A stretch of DNA of 64,000 bases, taken from positions 248,001 through 312,000 of the forward strand of contig NZ_LJSD01000051.1 in assembly GCF_001303895.1 (NCBI RefSeq). Direction: 5' to 3'. The notes beneath the pieces are model-generated. The model searched no databases. It worked only from the letters and a program-made list of their open reading frames with translations, and was not told the origin of the DNA. The first letter of the stretch is position 1. Every line of letters begins with the position of its first letter. Of this stretch, positions 51,514-61,000 are shown piece by piece. Origin of the DNA: Mesorhizobium sp. 1M-11. GTDB lineage: Bacteria > Pseudomonadota > Alphaproteobacteria > Rhizobiales > Rhizobiaceae. The position numbers were made by a program, and so were the translations under genes.

Positions 51514-52371
51514 TCATGCTGTTTCCTGCGCTTGTTCACACAGCCAGGCGCACAGCTGCCGGGGTGCCAGTCGGGCGTCGTCCGCGCGCATCAGGGCGAA
51601 ATGCCATGCCGGTCCGCTCAAGACGCAGGAGAAGGGTGCAACCAGTTGTCCCGAGGTCAGAAGCGGCCTGAACAGGGAAGGCGAAAGCAGCGCCACACCG
51701 AGCCCCGCTACGGCGGCATTGGCGTCGAGCTCATGGGTTGGATAGTCGACCGCGGCGAAGCGAAGGCCGGGCGGCGTTTTGCTTTGTGCTGCCGCAAACC
51801 ATCGTTCCCAGTCGGGGTGCGGCAGGAGGTCGAAATCAGCCAGCGTCCGTGCGTCATCCAGGGTTCGGTTGCCCAGCAGGGATGGCGCCAGCATCGGTGT
51901 CACTTCGACCGGAGTGAGCCGGTACTCATCGAGCCCTGCCCAACCGCCGCGGCCTGTCCGAATCGCGACGTCAAATGCGTGCGCGTCGCGCACCTCGGCA
52001 GAAACATCGATCTCGATGCTGGATGGCACCGGGGAGACATAACGCGCGAGACGCGGAGCGAGCCAGCGTGAGGCAAAGGTTGGCGGTGCGGTCAGGCGAA
52101 GCGGCGGCATGGCGGCCTGGAAGTCGGCGAGCGCATCGGCGATGCCGGACAGCGCTTCATGGACCCTGCCGGCCAGGACAGAGGCGGCAGCCGTCGGCAC
52201 GACGCGTCGGCCGATCCGTTCGAACAGCGGCTGGCCAAGCTCGGCCTCCAGGGTGCGGATACGCAGGCTGACCGCCGCCGGCGTCAGGAACAGGCGCTCG
52301 GCCGCGCGCGCGAAACTGCCTGCCGACACGCAGGCTTCAAGGACCCGCAGGGACTCCAAGGATGGCCGCAT
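51514..52371 (-). CDS. LysR family transcriptional regulator
   Basis: A 285-residue LysR regulator of the GcvA-like group: LESLRVLEACVSAGSFARAA, LTPAAVSLRIRTLEAELGQP and LFERIGRRVVPT form the winged helix; LTAPPTFASRWLAPRLARYV and VAIRTGRGGWAGLDE begin the effector domain. The start at 52371 (MRPSLE) is the family one. It is divergent from the DUF3237 gene, the likely target. Confidence 0.9.
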   Translation of the reverse strand: MRPSLESLRVLEACVSAGSFARAAERLFLTPAAVSLRIRTLEAELGQPLFERIGRRVVPTAAASVLAGRVHEALSGIADALADFQAAMPPLRLTAPPTFASRWLAPRLARYVSPVPSSIEIDVSAEVRDAHAFDVAIRTGRGGWAGLDEYRLTPVEVTPMLAPSLLGNRTLDDARTLADFDLLPHPDWERWFAAAQSKTPPGLRFAAVDYPTHELDANAAVAGLGVALLSPSLFRPLLTSGQLVAPFSCVLSGPAWHFALMRADDARLAPRQLCAWLCEQAQETA

Positions 52372-52461
52372 GATCAGTTTCTCTTGTGATGCAGACAAGC
52401 AATGCGCGTTTTGAAAGCGGAGAGCCTGAGCGCAATGGTGATCCAAAATAGGAGATCGATC

Positions 52462-52920
52462 ATGTCCCTGCAATCACGGCACCTGTTCACGCTTTTCATC
52501 TCGCTTCACCCGACCCTGGATCTCGGCCAGACACCGGCCGGCGGCCGACGCATCTTCCCCGTCTCAGGCGGCCATTTTCGTGGCGAGCGTCTTCGCGGCG
52601 AGGTCTCGCCGCTGATCGGTTCCGACCTGCTTCTTGCCCGTCCGGACGGCACCTTCCAGCAGGATGTCAGGCTACTGCTTATAACGGATGACGGTGGCCT
52701 GGTGCTGATGACCTATCGTGGTGTGAGGCACGCATCCCACGAGGTCGACGAGCGGCTGCGGCGCAACGAACCCGTCGATCCGGCCGAATACTATCTGCGC
52801 ACCACGCCCTATTTCGAAACCGCGGCGCCCGCTCACGAATGGCTGAACAGGATCGTCTCGGTCGCAACCGGCGGACGCTGTCCGGGCGGCGTCGAATATG
52901 AGGTCTATGAGATCCTTTGA
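52462..52920 (+). CDS. DUF3237 domain protein
   Basis: A 152-residue beta-rich protein of the DUF3237 (UPF0311) family: FTLFISLHPTLDLGQTPAGG, RRIFPVSGGHFRGERLRGEV, GSDLLLARPDGTFQQDVRLL, LITDDGGLVLMTYRG, and RTTPYFETAAPAHEWLNRIV. The ATG at 52462 has AGGAGA ahead. Structures of relatives show a small barrel; the function is not known. Divergent from the LysR gene. Confidence 0.88.
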   Translation: MSLQSRHLFTLFISLHPTLDLGQTPAGGRRIFPVSGGHFRGERLRGEVSPLIGSDLLLARPDGTFQQDVRLLLITDDGGLVLMTYRGVRHASHEVDERLRRNEPVDPAEYYLRTTPYFETAAPAHEWLNRIVSVATGGRCPGGVEYEVYEIL

Positions 52921-52978
52921 TGTGTCTCGGCTCATCCGAACATCGCGCGCCGGATACCCTACGCGTCGGAGCGACCCG

Positions 52979-53245
52979 ATGAAAACGGCCCGGCGATATC
53001 TGCCGATAATCCTGGATTGGTTCCATCGGCAGGCAGCGAGAAGATGCAGCCGCCTGGACTTCCGCGACCTGACCGACAGGGAACTGCAGGACCTCGGCTT
53101 CCGGCGCAGCGACTTTGACGGTCAGGCCTACCCCATGCCTGCTGAAGCCCCGGCTATTTCGCGCGCAGCTGCGCGTCGTAGGCGCTATCCAGAGTGTCCA
53201 TCATCGACTGGAGCGCCTTGTCGACATCGACCGCGGTCGGCCTGA
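52979..53245 (+). CDS. DUF1127-type small protein
   Basis: The first 50 or so residues (ARRYLPIILDWFHRQAARRC then LDFRDLTDRELQDLGFRRSD) match the DUF1127/YjiS core, with L-x-D-L-x-x-L-x-D-L-G. Beyond residue 60 the frame becomes Arg/Pro-rich and overlaps a good-looking gene on the other strand, so the true functional protein may be only the first part with a read-out tail. An upstream start in the same frame would add 27 residues with no homology. The ribosome site is weak. Confidence 0.55.
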   Translation: MKTARRYLPIILDWFHRQAARRCSRLDFRDLTDRELQDLGFRRSDFDGQAYPMPAEAPAISRAAARRRRYPECPSSTGAPCRHRPRSA

Positions 53246-53366
53246 TCTGAAGCTGCAAGGCGGCCCGCCGCAGCAGGATCGCAATGTCGTGCGGCTCGAG
53301 GTCGGCGAGATTGTCCGCCGCCCGCTCGAGTTCCCCGATCAACCACTCGTCATTGCCCGAGCCCAT
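53154..53366 (-). CDS. Small helical protein of unknown function (70 aa)
   Basis: Reads MGSGNDEWLIGELERAADNL, then ADLEPHDIAILLRRAALQLQ and ends with SMMDTLDSAYDAQLRAK. Composition is that of a real soluble helical protein and the ATG at 53366 has GGGGAAG just ahead. Its last 92 bases overlap the DUF1127 gene on the opposite strand tail to tail. I do not recognise the family. Confidence 0.55.
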   Translation of the reverse strand: MGSGNDEWLIGELERAADNLADLEPHDIAILLRRAALQLQIRPTAVDVDKALQSMMDTLDSAYDAQLRAK

Positions 53367-53549
53367 GCTTCCCCGCGGAGCGCTGCCTGACGGCTCTTCC
53401 TTAGCACGATCGGGGGGCCAAGAAAATCGGCGGAGCGGTGGCTTGGAACGTTGCGGGCCAAATGCGCCTCCTCCAAATGGGGGTGGTCAAAACAACCAAA
53501 AGCAGTCAAGATCAGACACGGGCAAGTTGCAGCGAAGGGGCGCTGCTTG

Positions 53550-54704
53550 ATGAGGGCTGTTGTCGACTACGACGAGGCGCGCGTCGTTGCGATCACGCGC
53601 GATGTTTCCGAAGCCATCGACCGGGCGGCTTTCGATGATGGTGACTGGAACGATGTTCCCACAGCCTTGGCACAGGCCTTTCCCGGCTCGTTCGGTGCTT
53701 TCTGGAACATCAACTATCGCCAGACAGACCTGAGCTTCCTGGCGACGCACAACATCGCTCCCGATTTCCTCAAATCCTATGCGGAGCACTTTGCCTTCAT
53801 CAATCCCTGGACAGCCTATTGGGAAAACATCCGCAACGGCACGGTGGCTGCCTCGGAAGTCGTGGCGCCGGCCCGCTCCTTCGACCGCACCGAATTCTAC
53901 AACGACTGGCTGAAGCCGCAGAAGGATGTCGAGGCGGCCGCGGGCCTGAAGCTCGTCGGCGGCCAGGGCGAGATCGTCACATTCCTGATGCACTATCCCC
54001 TGTCCAAGTCGGATCTCTATGAAGCCGCCGCCGTCGAGGTGCTGAACCGCGTCAGAGGCAGCGTGGACCGGTCGATCTCGCTGGCCCGGCTGCTCAGGAA
54101 ACGGTCCGAAATGGCCTTGTCGGGTGCGGCGCTGCTGGAGAGGCCGCGATGCGCCGCCTTCGTGACGGACACCAATCGTGCGGTGCGCGATGCCAACGCC
54201 CTGGCAGCCGAACTGTTCTCCAGGGGCAGCCCGATTTCGGCGCTTCGGGGCCGCGTCTCGCTTTCCGACAAGGAGGCCGATGCGCGCTTCGGACAGATGC
54301 TGCGCGCAATCGGGAACGCTGCCGAAAGCGGGCATTCGGTCGTTGCCTTCCGGGATGCCGGCAGCGCCTGGGAAGTGGTGCTGGCACCGCTGCACGCCGG
54401 CGTAGAGACAAGCGGCATCCTCACTCTGCTGCCGCCACGGCGGCTGGTGCTGGTCCTGGTGACAGAACTCAAGCCCGCCGCGCAGGAGGTGCCGGAGCTG
54501 TCCAATCTCGCGCCGCTGTTCGGGCTGACCAAGGCGGAGATCGCCTTCTGCCGGAAGCTGCTGGCCGGCGAAAGCGTGAGCGAAATCGCCGACGGCCAGA
54601 AGCTCTCGGTCGAGACGGCCAGGACTAGGATGAAATCGATCCTGCACAAGACGGACTCGCCGCGCCAAAGCCACCTGATGCTCCTGTTGTCGCGCTTCAG
54701 CTAG
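53550..54704 (+). CDS. LuxR-type helix-turn-helix regulator without receiver domain
   Basis: A 384-residue regulator. The C-terminal 65 residues form a LuxR-like helix-turn-helix (LFGLTKAEIAFCRKLLAGES, EIADGQKLSVETARTRMKSI). The N-terminal 310 residues have no receiver or LuxR autoinducer domain; two PAS-like parts are possible (VPTALAQAFPGSFGAFWNIN and AAFVTDTNRAVRDANALAAE). The start is the ATG at 53550 after AAGGGG. It is a one-component regulator of unknown signal; the next gene downstream is the giant autotransporter, 350 bases away. Confidence 0.82.
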   Translation: MRAVVDYDEARVVAITRDVSEAIDRAAFDDGDWNDVPTALAQAFPGSFGAFWNINYRQTDLSFLATHNIAPDFLKSYAEHFAFINPWTAYWENIRNGTVAASEVVAPARSFDRTEFYNDWLKPQKDVEAAAGLKLVGGQGEIVTFLMHYPLSKSDLYEAAAVEVLNRVRGSVDRSISLARLLRKRSEMALSGAALLERPRCAAFVTDTNRAVRDANALAAELFSRGSPISALRGRVSLSDKEADARFGQMLRAIGNAAESGHSVVAFRDAGSAWEVVLAPLHAGVETSGILTLLPPRRLVLVLVTELKPAAQEVPELSNLAPLFGLTKAEIAFCRKLLAGESVSEIADGQKLSVETARTRMKSILHKTDSPRQSHLMLLLSRFS

Positions 54705-54889
54705 CCGTTTGCCTGCTTCGCATATCCGATAACGACCAGAGCGGCGTGCAATCGGAAGGACGCGCTGTGTCCGGCTCGGAATGGCACGCGCGCAACCGCG
54801 CCGCGAGAGCCGAAAGGCAAGCATAAATCGATCCTGAAAACATGCCTTCCGTTAGGTAATGCTGCGTCGATTGAGACTCCTTCGGGGCC

Positions 54890-55000
54890 ATTATTTACCT
54901 GCCGCAACCATAATAAAACATACCCATTATTATTACTAATTTCTAATATTATAATACTTGTAATACTGTATAAATTGTTCCCAATACTTGTTGCGCCCGC
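54890..55000 (+). promoter_or_regulatory. AT-rich leader of the giant autotransporter gene
   Basis: About 100 bases with very low GC in an otherwise GC-rich window, including ATTATTATTACTAATTTC, a TATAAT-like box around 54948-54953 and further TAATACT/TATAAA runs near 54961-54973. It probably holds the promoter and may be a target for a nucleoid protein of the Ros/MucR type that binds AT-rich DNA in rhizobia. No precise start site is claimed. Confidence 0.45.
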
Positions 55001-55054
55001 AAAATCTGCTGTCTACAACCGATTCGGTATTACCCCAGGTTGCAAGAGGCGCGC

Positions 55055-58000
55055 ATGCGGCAGGCTCGATATGGCTTCATCCGGTCAACGACCTTCCTGA
55101 GTGGCCTTGCCGGACTGTCATCGGGTCTTCTGCTTTTACCGACCAGCGCCCTGGCCAACTGCACGACCACGGGCGGCGTCACGACTTGCGACGCATCGAG
55201 CCCCAACCCCTATACGAGCCGCATCGGCACCGGCCAGGCCGACAACAGCCGGACCGTGACGGTGGGCAGCGGCGCGACGGTCAGCACGACCAACAACAAT
55301 GCCATCAGCCTCGGCGACGGCGCCGTCATCACAGTCGACGGAACGGTGCGCGCCAACTCCACCAGCGGCGCGGGCACGGCCGGCACCGGCAACAACACGG
55401 TCGAATTCAAGAGCAACAGCACGCTGACGATCAATGCCGGCGGCAGCATCATCGCATCGGGCACGTCCGGCAATTCGGAAGCGATCAACCCGACCGGTTT
55501 CGGCAACACCATCCTGAATTACGGGCTGATCCAGGCCACCAACAGCGCCGCCATCTGGTTCGAGGACCGCGTCACGGGCGCGAAGAACGTCGTCGACAAT
55601 TACGGCACCATCGAAAAGGTCGGCGGCGGCAATGTGATGGGCAGCAGCGGCAGCTCCGGCATCACCTTCTACAACCGCACCGGGGCGAAGATCCTCGGCA
55701 ATCTGAGCTTCAGCGGCGGCAATGACGATCTCATCTTCGAAGCGGCCTCGACGGCTTCCGGCGCCATCAACGGCGGCGGCGGAACCAACAACCTGACACT
55801 GCAGGGAGCGGCCGGCTCGAACGACACGCTGCCCGGCAGCATCACCAACTTCACCACCCTGACCAAGGACGGACAGGGTCAATGGACCGTCTCGGGCAGC
55901 CTCAGCGGCTTCACCATCGTCACGGTCAAGAACGGGGTGCTGGCGCTCACCGGCAACAATGCCGGCTATACCGGCAATCTCATCGTCGATCCGACCGGCA
56001 TATTGGAGACGCGCGCGCAGAGCCTGCCGACGAAGACGCCGGCCTCGGCCAACGTCAACAACGTCCAGAACAACGGCCTGGTGCGCTTCACGCAAGGCGA
56101 CGACGGCAGCTATACCGGGCAGATCACCGGTTCGGGGTCGGTGGTCAAGCTGGGAGCCGGCGTGCTGACGCTGACGCCGGCAGCTCCTGCCGGAAACACC
56201 TTCCTCGGCGGCCTGTCGATCAACCAGGGAACCGTGGCCGCGGCAGCCGACAATGCGCTCGGCGGCGCCACGGGCGCGCTGACCTTCAATGGCGGCACGC
56301 TGCGCCTCAACAGCAGCTTCGACCTCGCCGGCAGCCGCGCCGTCACGCTCAATTCGGCCGGCGGCACCATCGACACGCAAGGTTTCCAGTCCACGATCGG
56401 CCAGGGCATCACCGGTTCCGGCGCGCTCACCAAGGCCGGTTCCGGCACGCTGGTGCTCAACGGCGCCAACAGCTATGCCGGCGGCACGGTGATCAATGGC
56501 GGCACGGTCCGGGTTTCCAGCGACGGCAATCTCGGCGCGGCGTCCGGAGGCGTCACCTTCAACGGCGGAACGCTGCAGCTCAACAGCAGCTTCGATCTCA
56601 ATGGCGGCCGTGCCCTCACCCTCAATGCGGCCGGCGGCACCATCGACACGCAGGGCTTCCAGTCGACGGTCAGCCAGGGCATCACCGGCGCCGGCGCGCT
56701 GACCAAGGCAGGCAGCGGCACGCTCACGCTGACCGGCGCCAGCAGCTATGGCGGCGGCACGACGATTGCCGGCGGCACGCTGCAGCTCGGCAATGGCGGC
56801 ACCTCCGGCTCGATCACCGGGAATGTGGCGAACAATGGCACGCTCACCTTCAACCGCTCCGATGCGGTCAGCTTCGGCGGACTGATTTCGGGAACGGGTG
56901 CAGTCCAGCAGATCGGTTCCGGGATCACGACACTCACCGGCGCCAACAGCTATACAGGCCCGACAACGGTCGGCGCCGGCACGCTGATCGTCAACGGCAA
57001 CCAGGCTGCCGCGACGGGCGACACAAACGTCAATGCCGGTGCCACCATCGGCGGCACCGGCACCATCGGCGGCAGCATGACGGTTGCGAACGGCGGCACG
57101 CTTGCCCCGGGCAATGTCGGCACGACGCCGGGAACGCTCACCGTCAACGGCGCGCTCGCGCTCAACGACACCACGAACCTCAACTACAATTTCGGCCAGG
57201 CCAATGTGGCGGGCGGGCCCTTCAACGACCTCACCAATGTCGCCGGCAGCCTCACCCTCGACGGCAAGCTCAACGTCAACCTGACACCGGGCGGTTCCTT
57301 CGATCCGGGCGTCTACCGCATCATCAACTATGGCGGCGCGCTGCAGAACAACACGCTGGATATCGCGAGCCTGCCGCCCGGCACGCCGCCGAACACCTTC
57401 TTCGTGCAGACCTCGGTCGCAAACCAGGTGAACCTCGTCAACACCGCCGGCCTGCAGCTCACCTTCTGGGATGTCGGCCCGAAGAACAATGGCGCGGTCA
57501 ATGGCGGCACCGGCACCTGGCAGAACGCGGGCGCGGCGGACAACTGGGCCGACCAATCCGGCGCGGTCAACGCCCCCTGGGCCGACAGCGGCTTCGCCAT
57601 CTTCATGGCGACGCCAGGCACGGTGACGGTCGACAACGGCAATGGCGCGGTGCGCGCGGCCGGCATGCAGTTCGCCAGCGACGGCTATGTGATCCAGGGC
57701 GGCACGCTGACACTGGTCGGCGCACCGGCTTCGATCGTCAAGGTCGGCGACGGCACGGCGGCGGGCGCCGGCTATACGGCAACGATCAATTCCGTGCTCG
57801 CCGGCACGACGCAACTGGTCAAGACCGATCTCGGCACGCTGGTGCTCAATGGCGCCAACACCTACACCGGCGGCACCGCCATCAATGGCGGCACGCTGCA
57901 GGTATCGAGCGACGGCAATCTCGGCGCGGCGGCCGGCGGGCTGACGATCGACGGCGGCACGCTGCGGCTCGGCGCCAGCTTCAACCTCAATGCCGGCCGC

Positions 58001-61000
58001 GCCGTCACGCTCAACGCAGGCGGCGGCACCGTCGACACGCAAGGTTTCCAGACCACGGTCAGCCAGGGTATCACCGGCGCCGGGGCTCTCACCAAGACGG
58101 GAACCGGCACGCTGACACTGACCGGAGCCAACGCCTATACCGGCGGCACGACGATTTCAGCCGGCACGCTTCAGCTCGGCGATGGCGGCACCTCCGGCTC
58201 CATTACCGGCGACGTCACCAACAACGGCACGCTCGCCTTCAACCGCTCCGACACAGCAACCTTTGCCGGTGTGATTTCCGGCAGCGGCGCCGTCCAGCAG
58301 AACGGCACCGGCACGACGGTGCTGACCGCCGCCAACAGCTACACGGGCGGCACCACGATCAACGCCGGCACGCTGCAGCTCGGCAATGGCGGCACCTCCG
58401 GCTCGATCACCGGCGATGTGACGAACAACAGCATGCTGGCCTTCAACCGCTCCGACGCCATCACCTTCGGCGGGCTGATTTCGGGAACGGGTGCCGTCCA
58501 GCAGATCGGTTCCGGCGTGACCACGCTGACCGGCGCCAACAGCTATAGCGGCACGACGACCGTCGGCGCGGGCACGCTCATCGTCAACGGCAACCAGACT
58601 GCCGCGACGGGTGCGACCACCGTGAATTCCGGCGCCACCATCGGCGGCACCGGCACGATCGGCGGCGGCGTGACGATCGCGGATGGCGGCACGCTCTCGC
58701 CCGGCGACGTCGGCGCGACGCCCGGCACCCTCACCATCAACGGCGCGCTCGCCCTCAACGACAGTTCGAACCTGGATTACAGTTTCGGTCAGGCCAATGT
58801 GGTGGGTGGCGCCTTCAACGACCTGACCACGGTCGGCGGCGACCTCACCCTCGACGGCAAGCTCAACGTCAATCTGACGCCGGGCGGCTCCTTCGATCCC
58901 GGCATCTACCGGGTGATCAGCTACGCCGGCACGCTGACCAACAACACGCTGGACATCGCCAGCCTGCCGCCCGGCACGCCGCCGAACACCTTCTTCGTGC
59001 AGACCTCGGTCGCGAACCAGGTAAACCTCGTCAACACCGCCGGCCTCAACCTTACCTTCTGGGATGGCGATGCCGGTCCGAAGAATGACGGTGCGGTCAA
59101 TGGCGGCAACGGCACCTGGCAGAATGCCGGCGCATCGGACAACTGGACCGATCAGACGGGCACGCCCAACGCGGCATGGGCCGACGGCGGCTTCGCCGTC
59201 TTCATGGCGACGCCCGGCACGGTGACGGTCGACAACGGCAATGGCGCGGTGCGGACCGTCGGCATGCAGTTCGCCAGCGACGGCTATGTCGTCCAGGGCG
59301 ACACGCTGACCCTGGCCGGCGCGCCATCTTCGACCATCCGCGTCGGCGACGGCACCGCGGCAGGCGCCGGCTACACGGCCACGATCGATGCCGTGCTTGG
59401 CGGAACCAGCCAGCTCGTCAAGAGCGACCTCGGTACGCTGGTCCTCAACGGTGCCAACAGCTACACCGGCGGCACCGCCATCAATGGCGGTACCGTGCAG
59501 GCGTCGAGCGACGGCAATCTCGGCGCCGCTTCCGGCGCCCTCGCCTTCAACGGCGGCACGCTGCGCCTCGGCGCGAGCTTCGATGTCGGTGCGGCCCGTG
59601 CCGTCACGCTCGATGCTGGCGGCGGCACCATCGACACGCAAGGCTTCCAGTCAACGCTCAGCCAGGGCATCACCGGCGCCGGCGCGCTCACCAAGACGGG
59701 AACCGGCACATTGACACTGACCGGCGCCGGCACCTATGGCGGCGGCACCACGATCAACGCCGGCACCCTGCAGCTCGGCAATGGCGGCACCTCCGGGTCC
59801 ATCGTCGGCGATGTCGCCAACGAGGGCGTCCTGGCCTTCGACCGTTCCGACACGCTCACGCTCGCGGGGGTGATCTCCGGCAGCGGCGCGGTGCAGCAGA
59901 ACGGCACCGGCACCACCATGCTGACCGGGACCAACAGCTACACCGGCGGCACCACGATCAACGCCGGCACCCTGCAGCTCGGCAATGGCGGCACGTCAGG
60001 TTCGATCACCGGCGATGTCATCAACAACGGCGTGCTCGCTTTCAACCGTTCGGACGCCTTCAGCTTCTCCCACGGCATTTCCGGATCGGGTGGCGTGAAC
60101 CAGATCGGCTCCGGCGTGACGACGCTGACCGGCGCCTCCACCTATAGCGGACCGACCACCGTCGCCAACGGCACGCTGGCACCCGGTGCCGCCGATATCT
60201 TCAGCCCGATCTCCGCCTTCTCGGTGCTTTCGGGCGGCACGCTGGCGCTCAATGATTTCGACCAGACGCTGGCTTCGCTTGCCAATGCCGGCCTGGTCGA
60301 TCTCGGCAGCGGCAAGCCGGGGACGACGCTCACCGTTTCCGGCGCCTATGCCGGCAATGGCGGCACGGTCCAGCTTGCCACCGCTCTCGGCGGCGACAAC
60401 TCTCCAACCGACAAGCTCGTGATCAATGGCGACACGGCCGGCTCCAGCCTGCTGAAGGTCGTCAATACGGGCGGCATCGGCGCGCCGACGGCGCAGGGCA
60501 TCAAGGTGATCCAGGTGGATGGCGCTTCGGCCGGCGCGTTCTCGCTGGTCGGCGATTTCACCTTCAAGGGCGACCCGTCGATCGTCGCCGGCGCCTATGC
60601 CTACCGCCTGTTCCAGGGCGGCGTTTCGACGCCGGCGGATGGCGACTGGTACCTGCGCTCGCAGCTGAAGACACCGCTGGAACCGGATACCGAGCCCGAA
60701 CCGCAATACAATCCGGGCGTTCCCCTCTATGAGGTCTTTCCGCAGCATCTGCTCGCCATGAACGGCCTGCCGACCCTGCAGCAGCGTACGGGCAACCGCT
60801 ACTGGAGCGGAGCCGGCGCCAATGTGGTGGCCGAGGGCGCCGACGCGCCTGCCGAGAACCCGGCGCCGGACGGCGTCACGCCAACCTCGCAGGAGGGTCG
60901 CGGCATCTGGGGCCGGATCGAGGGCGCGCACAACAGCATCGATCCCGCCTTCTCGAGCAGCGGCACCACTTACGACCAGAACATCTTCCGCCTGCAGAGC

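Noticed and set aside
55136..58042. A 968-codon open frame on the minus strand inside the giant autotransporter gene
   Set aside because: It is the mirror of a GC-rich repetitive gene: Arg/Ala/Gly/Asp composition, no family match and no ribosome site.
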